Part shown: piece after piece, positions 1 to 5,562 of the stretch
How the letters are laid out: each line of letters starts with the position of its first letter
How positions within the stretch are numbered: the first letter of the stretch is position 1
Source: Gemmatimonadota bacterium
GTDB taxonomy: Bacteria; Gemmatimonadota; Gemmatimonadetes; Gemmatimonadales; Gemmatimonadaceae
Assembly: GCA_003131365.1 (NCBI GenBank)
Contig: PKVB01000147.1
Coordinates: 1-6,003 of the forward strand
Length of the DNA: 6,003 nucleotides
Reading direction: 5' to 3'
The notes under the pieces: generated by a model
Seen by the model: only the letters and a program-made list of their open reading frames with translations
The model's database searches: none
What the model was told of the DNA's origin: nothing
Position numbers and translations under genes: made by a program

Positions 1-621
1 GACGCCCTCGGCCTTGGCGCGAATGAGATCCTCCTCGTGCAGGAGGCCGACACACATCGCATTGACCAGCGGGTTGTTCGCGTATGCAGGATCGAAGACG
101 ATCTCGCCGGCGACTGTCGGAATGCCGACGCAATTGCCGTAATCGCCGATGCCCTTCACGACTCCGGAGAAGAGGTACCGCACCCGGGAATCGTCGAGGG
201 AGCCAAACCGGAGCGAGTTGAGCATCGCGATCGGGCGCGCGCCCATAGTGAAAACGTCGCGCAGAATTCCGCCGACGCCGGTCGCCGCTCCCTGGTACGG
301 CTCGACCGCCGACGGATGGTTGTGCGACTCGATCTTGAACGCCACTGCGAGGCCATCGCCGATCGATATCACGCCTGCGTTTTCGCCCGGACCCTGCAGC
401 ACGTACGGGGCGGTGGTCGGCAGTGTCTTCAGAATGGGGCGCGAATGCTTGTACGAGCAGTGCTCGCTCCACAGAGCGCTGACGATTCCGAGCTCGGTAA
501 AGGTAGGCGCGCGACCGAGCATTCCGACCAATCGCTCGTATTCCAGCTTCGTCAGGCCGTGTTCCGCGATGAGCGCTGGAGTGATCACAGGATCCCCGGG
601 CCGTGGTTTCACGTCGGACAT
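1..621 (-). CDS. purL: Phosphoribosylformylglycinamidine synthase subunit PurL (small type), N-terminal part
   Basis: Synthetase subunit of the three-part FGAM synthase: ATP-dependent amination of FGAR to FGAM in the cytosol, using ammonia passed from PurQ. The frame is open from an ATG at 621-619 to the left edge, giving 207 residues of a protein normally around 730-770 aa; the rest lies outside the window. Visible signatures are the N-terminal WSEHCSYKHS motif (residues 51-60, with the expected catalytic His54), the nucleotide/metal-binding stretch KIESHNHPSAVEPYQGAATG (96-115) followed by GGILRD (117-122), and the GNCVGIPTVAGE block after residue 150. There is no long N-terminal PurS-like region as in the fused gammaproteobacterial enzyme, which fits the small type and the neighbouring purS and purQ. 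The start overlaps the purQ stop by one base (TGATG), and no clear Shine-Dalgarno precedes it, so translation probably depends on coupling. Confidence 0.97.
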   Translation of the reverse strand, partial: MSDVKPRPGDPVITPALIAEHGLTKLEYERLVGMLGRAPTFTELGIVSALWSEHCSYKHSRPILKTLPTTAPYVLQGPGENAGVISIGDGLAVAFKIESHNHPSAVEPYQGAATGVGGILRDVFTMGARPIAMLNSLRFGSLDDSRVRYLFSGVVKGIGDYGNCVGIPTVAGEIVFDPAYANNPLVNAMCVGLLHEEDLIRAKAEGV

Positions 622-1313
622 CACGCGGCCACTCTGGCGAGGATCGACTCGAGCAGTCGCACCCCGTCGTTGGAGCCGAGCAGCGGACTGCAGGCCCGCT
701 CCGGGTGGGGCATCATGCCGAGCACGTTTCCGCCCTCGCTGATGATTCCCGCGATGTTGCGCTCGGATCCGTTCGGATTGGCATCCGCGTTGATGTTGCC
801 GCCGGCGTCCGCGTATCTGAAGACAACGCGTCCCTCGGCCTCGAGCTCTTCGAGAACATCGGCGGGCGCGACGTAGCGGCCGTCTCCGTGCGCCACCGGC
901 ATGCGAAGGATTTCCCCGCGGTCGTAAAGATTCGTGAACATGGTGTCGCTGTTCTCGACGCGAACCCTGACTTCGGCGGAAACGAACTGAAGGTGTGAGT
1001 TCCGCATCAACGCGCCTGGCAGCAAGCCGGCCTCGCACGCGATCTGGAAGCCGTTGCAGATCCCGACCACAGGGCCTCCGGTTTTCGCGTGCGCGGCCAC
1101 TTCTCGCATGATGGGGCTGAAGCGGGCGATCGCGCCGGCGCGGAGATAATCACCATAGCTGAAACCACCGGGCAGGATGATCACGTCCGAACCCTGAAGG
1201 TCGTGATCCTTGTGCCAGAGGTACGTCGCTTCTTCACCCAGGATGTCGGTGACCGCCTGGAACGCGTCGTAGTCGCAGTTGGACCCGGGGAAAGTGACGA
1301 TGCCGAACTTCAT
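621..1313 (-). CDS. purQ: Phosphoribosylformylglycinamidine synthase, glutaminase subunit PurQ
   Basis: Class I glutamine amidotransferase subunit that hydrolyses glutamine and delivers ammonia to PurL for FGAM formation. The product is 230 aa, the usual family length (about 225-235). It begins MKFGIVTFPGSNCD, as PurQ proteins typically do. The nucleophile Cys86 lies in GICNGFQ (84-90), the oxyanion region in LPGGFSYGDYLRAGAIA (47-63), and the His203/Glu205 pair in GMMPHPER (199-206). The frame is open further upstream to 1634, but that stretch is low-complexity Arg/Ala-rich shadow sequence over purS. The ATG at 1313-1311 is chosen from the family N-terminus and because it forms an ATGA overlap with the purS stop. 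It ends TGATG into purL. No strong ribosome binding site is seen upstream, only GGCGG about seven bases before the ATG. Confidence 0.98.
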   Translation of the reverse strand: MKFGIVTFPGSNCDYDAFQAVTDILGEEATYLWHKDHDLQGSDVIILPGGFSYGDYLRAGAIARFSPIMREVAAHAKTGGPVVGICNGFQIACEAGLLPGALMRNSHLQFVSAEVRVRVENSDTMFTNLYDRGEILRMPVAHGDGRYVAPADVLEELEAEGRVVFRYADAGGNINADANPNGSERNIAGIISEGGNVLGMMPHPERACSPLLGSNDGVRLLESILARVAA

Positions 1314-1567
1314 GCGGGGACCGCCGACTCGATCTCGAAATCTTCCGTGACCGGATTCGCCAGGAGCTTGGCGCACATGTCGGTGACCGCGTCTTCCGCG
1401 GTGAGCGCATCGTAGGCGTCGGTCTCGACAAGGATGTAGCGCCCGACGTGAACGTCTTTCACCGCGTTGAAGCCGAGCGTGCGCAGCGCGTCCCTCACGG
1501 CGTTCCCCTGCGGATCGAGCAGGCCTTTGCGCGGAGTGATGTGAACCGCGATGCGGAACTTGGCCAT
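1310..1567 (-). CDS. purS: Phosphoribosylformylglycinamidine synthase subunit PurS
   Basis: Small structural subunit of the three-part FGAM synthase. In characterised complexes PurS dimers bridge PurQ and PurL and are needed for assembly and ammonia transfer; PurS has no catalytic residues of its own. The 85 aa product has the family's usual length (about 80-85). It also shows the expected pattern: an N-terminal strand (KFRIAVHITPRKGLLDPQG, 3-21), the block VRDALRTLGFNAVKDVHVGRYI, and a C-terminal helix-strand containing CAKLLANPVTEDFEIE. The ATG at 1567-1565 overlaps the pssA stop by one base (TGATG). The start is supported by a GGAGG motif 9 bases upstream, the best ribosome binding site at any junction in the window. 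The 3' end overlaps purQ by four bases (ATGA). Confidence 0.96.
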   Translation of the reverse strand: MAKFRIAVHITPRKGLLDPQGNAVRDALRTLGFNAVKDVHVGRYILVETDAYDALTAEDAVTDMCAKLLANPVTEDFEIESAVPA

Positions 1568-2544
1568 CAGGGCGCGCCTCCGCTCGGACCGGACGGCGGC
1601 GAGAAATTTCCGGGACCGCCGCGCGGTGATTCACCCGGACCAGGCGGGCGGCGTCTTCTCTTCCGGCGGTGCGATCGCTGACGAACGGCTTCGCCCGTAT
1701 CCACGACTCCCGCCGCCGTGAGCAGCAAGGGCTCGTCGTCGTCGTCGATCACTGGCGAGTCACCGCGCGGACGCCTGTCCATCAGCCCGAAGATCACCGT
1801 CTTGGCCAGACCGTACAACACGTAGCAGATGAGCGCCGGGAAGTAAAACTCCTTCCTCAGGAACAACACCCCGATGAAGGTTACGATGACGACGAGCGTG
1901 CCGAGTATTTCGCTGATCTTTCTGAACCCAATCGTCGGCACGGCGGGGTACGACACGTTGCTGATCATGAGGAACGACAGCAGCAGCATCAATCCGCGCA
2001 ATCCGGTCGTCCAGTTGAGATCTCCCAGGATCGTCTCGTTGTACAGTGGCGTCTGGCTGAACCAGTAGTACGTCGCCAGCGTGATGCCGGCGGCCGGGCT
2101 TGGAAGACCATGGAAATATTTCTTGGCGCGTCCCGCTTGCTCCACGTTGAAGCGCGCGAGCCTGATCACCGCGCAGGCGGTAAAGAGGAAGGCGAAGATC
2201 CAGTCCCAGCCGCTTCGCGTGAGGACGGCAAAGTACATGATCATTGCCGGCGCGAGTCCGAACGCTATGGCATCGACAAGAGAGTCGAGCTCTGATCCAA
2301 AACGCGATCCGGTTCCGGTCGCGCGCGCGACCCGGCCATCGAGCGCATCGCATATGCCGGCAAACACTACGTAGAGGCCAGCGGTATCGAACTCGCTCCG
2401 CGAGGCGGCGACGATCGCGAACATTCCGAAGAACAGACTCATCAGAGTGAATCCGTTCGGAAGGATGATCACACCGCGGTTGCGAGGCCGATCGGTGTCT
2501 CCCCTCAGGCGTTCGCGTTTTGAGTGTTCGGGCGCGAGCATCAT
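1567..2544 (-). CDS. pssA: CDP-diacylglycerol--serine O-phosphatidyltransferase (PssA, CDP-alcohol type) with long C-terminal tail
   Basis: Integral membrane enzyme that condenses CDP-diacylglycerol with L-serine to give phosphatidylserine and CMP, the step before Psd. The CDP-alcohol phosphatidyltransferase motif DGxxARx8Gx3Dx3D is complete: Asp69, Gly70, Ala73, Arg74, Gly83, Asp87, Asp91, with an extra Asp66. RLARFN (128-133) and GLPSPAA (146-152) mark the serine-specific PssA branch. Hydrophobic segments lie at roughly 25-47, 54-66, 89-108, 113-130, 150-163, 184-202, 211-232 and 235-254. The catalytic core ends near residue 254. The remaining ~70 residues form an unusual tail: an acidic run IDDDDE (266-271), a polybasic run RSHRRKRRRR (290-299), then a Pro/Gly/Ser-rich end. 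The first of two consecutive ATGs (2544-2542) forms an ATGA overlap with the psd stop; the second (2541-2539) is equally possible. A GGGG stretch 10 bases upstream is a weak ribosome binding site. The 3' end overlaps purS by one base. Confidence 0.95.
   Translation of the reverse strand: MMLAPEHSKRERLRGDTDRPRNRGVIILPNGFTLMSLFFGMFAIVAASRSEFDTAGLYVVFAGICDALDGRVARATGTGSRFGSELDSLVDAIAFGLAPAMIMYFAVLTRSGWDWIFAFLFTACAVIRLARFNVEQAGRAKKYFHGLPSPAAGITLATYYWFSQTPLYNETILGDLNWTTGLRGLMLLLSFLMISNVSYPAVPTIGFRKISEILGTLVVIVTFIGVLFLRKEFYFPALICYVLYGLAKTVIFGLMDRRPRGDSPVIDDDDEPLLLTAAGVVDTGEAVRQRSHRRKRRRRPPGPGESPRGGPGNFSPPSGPSGGAP
1577..1581 (-). promoter_or_regulatory. Strong Shine-Dalgarno (GGAGG) for purS inside the pssA 3' end
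   Basis: GGAGG on the minus strand ends 9 bases before the purS ATG and is read within pssA as the Gly-Gly codons (GGA GGC) near its C-terminus. It is the only full anti-16S-type match at a gene start here. The other junctions have weak matches or none, so purS may be initiated independently as well as by coupling. Confidence 0.7.
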
Positions 2545-3191
2545 TTTGGCAGATCCCCGAGAATCGTCACACCCGCGGTCGTGGCATCGCCCAATTTCGC
2601 CCGCACCGTTGAGCCGACTGGAAGGAAGACATCCACTCGCGAGCCGAACCTGATGATTCCCATGCGGTCGCCCTGCTTCACCTTCTCACCGAGTTTGCTG
2701 TAGGTGACAATCCGGCGCGCGATGAGTCCCGCGATCTGCCTTATGAGCACGCGGTACCTGCCCGTCTCGACCCCGACCGACATCTGCTCGTTCTCGAGGC
2801 TCGATTTCTCCGCTGCGGCATTGAAGAACTTGCCCTTGTTGTAGTGGATGAATTTGACGACGCCATCTACCGGGTACCGGTTCACGTGCACGTTGAAGAC
2901 GTTCATGAAGATCGACAGCCGCACCGCGCGGCCCCCAATGAAGGTCGGCTCGTCGACATCGGTGATCATGATCAGCTTGCCGTCCGCCGGCGCGACGATG
3001 AGCGAGGTGCCGCGTTCTCCCGTGCGCTCGGGATCTCGGAAGAAGTAAGCGACCCACAGTGCCAGAAGGAGCAGAACCAACGCAGCAAGCCAGAGTCCCC
3101 AAGAGCGCCGGCTGATTGCGAAACCGAAGCCGCCGGCGGCGACGACAGCAGCGATCGCAATGAAGAGGAGCCCTTCGCGCGCGAAGTTCAA
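2541..3191 (-). CDS. psd: Phosphatidylserine decarboxylase proenzyme, short PSD-A type
   Basis: Converts phosphatidylserine to phosphatidylethanolamine at the inner membrane; the direct partner of the PssA encoded next to it. The 216 aa length matches the short PSD-A class (about 210-230 aa). Two hydrophobic segments (about 8-26 and 31-50) anchor the N-terminus. The catalytic domain shows FFRDPERT (50-57), APADG (67-71, Asp70), FNVHVNRYP (99-107, His102), then MGIIRFGSRVDVFLP (177-191). By alignment with the E. coli LGST site, the self-cleavage that makes the pyruvoyl group should fall between Gly183 and Ser184 (codons 2645-2640), giving a 183-residue beta and a 33-residue alpha chain. Asp70, His102 and Ser184 would be the catalytic triad. 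The start is a TTG at 3191-3189 forming a TTGA overlap with the purC stop; no ATG follows until residue 75 and no clear Shine-Dalgarno precedes it. The 3' end overlaps pssA by four bases. Confidence 0.95.
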   Translation of the reverse strand: MNFAREGLLFIAIAAVVAAGGFGFAISRRSWGLWLAALVLLLLALWVAYFFRDPERTGERGTSLIVAPADGKLIMITDVDEPTFIGGRAVRLSIFMNVFNVHVNRYPVDGVVKFIHYNKGKFFNAAAEKSSLENEQMSVGVETGRYRVLIRQIAGLIARRIVTYSKLGEKVKQGDRMGIIRFGSRVDVFLPVGSTVRAKLGDATTAGVTILGDLPK

Positions 3192-4129
3192 TGTGAGCCG
3201 TTGGGGTCGAGTGAGTGTCCGGTCAAGCGACGAAAGATGTCGAGGTAGCGCTCGCTCGTGGCCTCAATCACGTCTTTCGGAAGCCGCGGCGGAGGATAGT
3301 TCCCGTCCCATCGTCCGGCGCGCTTCTCCGCGTCCAGATAGTCGCGAAGCGGTTGCTTGTCGAAGCTGGGCTGCCCGTGGCCCGGCTCGTAGCTGTCGGC
3401 CGGCCAGAAGCGTGAGCTGTCGGGTGTGAGCACTTCATCCACCAATATAACCTTCTCCACCCCCTGGCCCCCAGTGCTCCTGGCGCGCCCAAACTCGAAT
3501 TTCGTGTCCGCAATGATGATCCCGCGCCGGGCCGCGATCGCGCGGCCAGCCTCGTAGATCTCGCGCGAAAGTCTTTCCAGCTCACCTGCCCATGAGTCAC
3601 CAATCAGCGTCCGCATGCGGTCGACGGTGATGTTCTCGTCGTGCCCCTCGTCGGCTTTCGTCGCGGGACTGAAGACCGGAGGATCGAGGCGATCGGATTC
3701 GCGCAGCCCCTTGCCCAGCGCCTCGCCGGCGAGCGTGCCGCCTTCGCGATATTCCTTCCACGCGGAGCCCGAGAGATAGCCGCGCACGACGCACTCTACG
3801 GGGAAAACCGTCGTGCGCCGGCAAAGCATCGCGCGACCCTCGAGCTCCTGCTCGTGATCGCGTAGCTGAGGAACTTCCCGGACGATCTCGGCGGTGCTCG
3901 CCGACAGCATGTGGTGCTCGACCTTGTCCTCGAGCAGGCGCAGCCACCACGCCGTGATCTGGGTGAGGACAGCGCCCTTGCGGGGGATGGTCTCGCCCAT
4001 CACGACGTCGAAGGCGCTGACGCGATCGGTCGCCACGAGAAGGAGCCGCTCAGCGTCGACCTCGTAGACGTCGCGCACCTTGCCGCGCCGGAACGGCCTG
4101 AGCGGAAGAGCGCTCGCCTGCATCAGCAT
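3188..4129 (-). CDS. purC: Phosphoribosylaminoimidazole-succinocarboxamide synthase (SAICAR synthetase)
   Basis: Joins CAIR and L-aspartate with ATP to give SAICAR, the step before PurB. The 313 aa length matches the longer, yeast-like class of the enzyme (about 300 aa) rather than the ~237 aa E. coli/Bacillus form. Motifs in order: RGKVRDVYE (15-23, nucleotide-binding loop), ATDRVSAFDVVM (33-44), GETIPRKGAVLTQ (45-57), FPVECVVRGYLSGSAWKEY (109-127, signature 1), FSPATKADEGHDENIT (153-168), IIADTKFEFG (205-214, signature 2) and LVDEVLTPDSSRFW. The ATG at 4129-4127 overlaps the purB stop by one base (TGATG). A second in-frame ATG two codons later (4123-4121) is an equally good start. The 3' end overlaps psd by four bases (TTGA). 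It lies directly after purB, the gene for the next pathway step. Confidence 0.97.
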   Translation of the reverse strand: MLMQASALPLRPFRRGKVRDVYEVDAERLLLVATDRVSAFDVVMGETIPRKGAVLTQITAWWLRLLEDKVEHHMLSASTAEIVREVPQLRDHEQELEGRAMLCRRTTVFPVECVVRGYLSGSAWKEYREGGTLAGEALGKGLRESDRLDPPVFSPATKADEGHDENITVDRMRTLIGDSWAGELERLSREIYEAGRAIAARRGIIIADTKFEFGRARSTGGQGVEKVILVDEVLTPDSSRFWPADSYEPGHGQPSFDKQPLRDYLDAEKRAGRWDGNYPPPRLPKDVIEATSERYLDIFRRLTGHSLDPNGSH

Positions 4130-5562
4130 CAGACCCTCAGCTCATCAGGCCGAGCGGGCCTAGCGGTTTCGCCGGCGAAAAGCGGCGTCATCACGTCGCG
4201 CAGGAACTCGTCGACTTGTTCGGGCGCTCGCCCAACGAACCGTTTCGGGTCGATCGCGCCTTCCAGATCCTTGAGCTTCACCCCGAAGGATTTGTCTTTC
4301 GAAAGCCGTTCCAGCAGGTCGTTGGATTCGGCGCCATCCTTGAGCGCGCGCGCGGTGGCCTGGCTGTGTTTTCTGATCACTTCGTGCGCGACCTGCCTGT
4401 CGCCTCCCGCACGCACCGCGCGCACTATCAGCTCCTCCGTCGCCATGAATGGAAGCTCCGCCGCTACTCGCCGCGCGATCACTGCGGGGTGAACCTCGAG
4501 GCCGCGGGAGATGTTGGTCATCAACAGTAGTATCGCGTCAGTGGCCAGGAACATTTCGGGAATCACGAGGCGACGGTTGGCGCTGTCGTCCAGCGTTCGC
4601 TCGAAGTACTGAACGGCGTGCGTCGCATTTGCGTTCGCCTCGAGGGAGTTGACGAAGCGAGCCAGCGACGCGATCCGCTCCGCGCGCATGGGATTTCGTT
4701 TGTACGCCATTGCCGACGAGCCTACCTGCTCGCTCTCGAATGGCTCCTCCATCTCGCCGAAGGACTGAAGCATGCGAATGTCGCCGCTGAACTTTGCCGC
4801 GCTGGCGGCGATTCCCGCTACGACCGACAGCACGAATGCGTCGAGCTTTCGCGTGTAAGTCTGCCCGGTAACCGGCAGCGAAGCGGGGAACGACACCCTC
4901 TCCGTCACCAGTTGGTCGAGACGGCGAACCTTCTCGTGATCTCCCCCGAACAACTCGAGGAAGCTGGCCTGGGTTCCGGTCGTTCCCTTCACGCCGCGGA
5001 ATGGAAGCGTCCGCCGCCGGTAGTCGATGTCCGCGATGTCGAGAACGAGGTCCTGCATCCAGAGCGTCGCTCGTTTGCCGACCGTAGTCAGCTGGGCTGG
5101 CTGGAGATGCGTGTAGCCCAGAGTTGGCTGATCGCGCCACTGTTCGGCGAAAGCCGTTAGCGAGCGGAGCACCTCGAGCACGCGACCACGAAGAAGATCG
5201 AGTCCCCGCCGCATCAGGATCAGATCAGCGTTGTCGGTTACATACGCGCTTGTCGCCCCGAGATGAATGAACGGCTTGGCCGCGGGCGCGACGTCACCGA
5301 ACGCGTAGACGTGCGCCATCACGTCGTGCCGGAAGCGCTTCTCGTAGGCGGCCACCGCGTCGAAGTCGATCTTGTCGAGATTGGCGTGCATCTGCCGGAT
5401 CGCTTCCTCCGGAATCGCGACGCCCAGCTCGCGCTCCGCCTCCGCCAGCGCCAGCCAGAGACGCCGCCAGAGGCCATGACGCGTAGCCGGCGACCAGAGC
5501 TCCAGCATCGCTTGCGAGGCGTATCGTTCCGCGAGCGGCGAGCTATACCGGTGGGTTGACAC
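4129..5562 (-). CDS. purB: Adenylosuccinate lyase, animal-like class
   Basis: Fumarase/aspartase-superfamily homotetramer that removes fumarate from SAICAR (giving AICAR) and from adenylosuccinate (giving AMP). The 477 aa length and block-by-block resemblance match animal ADSL (484 aa in human) better than the ~430-455 aa Bacillus or E. coli types. Shared blocks include YSSPLAERYAS (6-16), RHDVMAHVYAFGD (78-90), IHLGATSAYVTDN (99-111), THLQPAQLTTVGKR (151-164, general acid/base His152), FRGVKGTTGTQASFLELF (188-205), VTGQTYTRK (231-239), GSSAMAYKRNPMRAE (281-295, catalytic Ser in the mobile loop), FERTLDDSANRR and ELPFMATE. Ala286 stands where a Pro is usual (MPYK). The start is a GTG at 5562-5560 overlapping the TAG stop of the upstream gene by one base (TAGTG). 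It is kept because the conserved N-terminal block begins at residue 6 and the next Met is residue 19. No Shine-Dalgarno is visible. The 3' end overlaps purC by one base. Confidence 0.97.
   Translation of the reverse strand: MSTHRYSSPLAERYASQAMLELWSPATRHGLWRRLWLALAEAERELGVAIPEEAIRQMHANLDKIDFDAVAAYEKRFRHDVMAHVYAFGDVAPAAKPFIHLGATSAYVTDNADLILMRRGLDLLRGRVLEVLRSLTAFAEQWRDQPTLGYTHLQPAQLTTVGKRATLWMQDLVLDIADIDYRRRTLPFRGVKGTTGTQASFLELFGGDHEKVRRLDQLVTERVSFPASLPVTGQTYTRKLDAFVLSVVAGIAASAAKFSGDIRMLQSFGEMEEPFESEQVGSSAMAYKRNPMRAERIASLARFVNSLEANANATHAVQYFERTLDDSANRRLVIPEMFLATDAILLLMTNISRGLEVHPAVIARRVAAELPFMATEELIVRAVRAGGDRQVAHEVIRKHSQATARALKDGAESNDLLERLSKDKSFGVKLKDLEGAIDPKRFVGRAPEQVDEFLRDVMTPLFAGETARPARPDELRV
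4134..4138 (-). promoter_or_regulatory. Candidate Shine-Dalgarno (GAGGG) before tandem purC start codons
   Basis: GAGGG on the minus strand ends 4 bases before the first purC ATG (4129-4127) and 10 bases before the second (4123-4121). Neither spacing is ideal, so the site cannot decide the start; the two products differ by two residues only. The motif lies inside the last codons of purB. Confidence 0.4.

Noticed and set aside
37..876. 279-codon plus-strand open frame antisense to purL and purQ
   Set aside because: It lies opposite two certain genes, its translation is Arg/Ala/His-rich with no recognisable domain, and long antisense frames are expected in high-GC coding DNA.
1314..1634. Upstream extension of the purQ frame that would give a 337 aa protein
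   Set aside because: The added ~107 residues are Arg-rich shadow sequence over purS and pssA; PurQ proteins begin at MKFGIVTFPG, and the ATGA overlap supports 1313.
1669..2295. 208-codon plus-strand open frame antisense to pssA
   Set aside because: Composition is Arg/Glu/Gln-rich shadow sequence opposite a gene with a complete catalytic motif; no family features or ribosome binding site support it.
2607..2618. VGST near the Psd C-terminus (residues 192-195) as the self-cleavage site, from its likeness to E. coli LGST
   Set aside because: In short PSD-A enzymes the cleavage site is the GS in RFGSR, which is present at residues 181-185 in the expected context; VGST would leave only a 23-residue alpha chain.
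3911..4492. 193-codon plus-strand open frame antisense to purC and purB
   Set aside because: Low-complexity Ser/Arg-rich translation opposite two conserved genes; judged a shadow frame.
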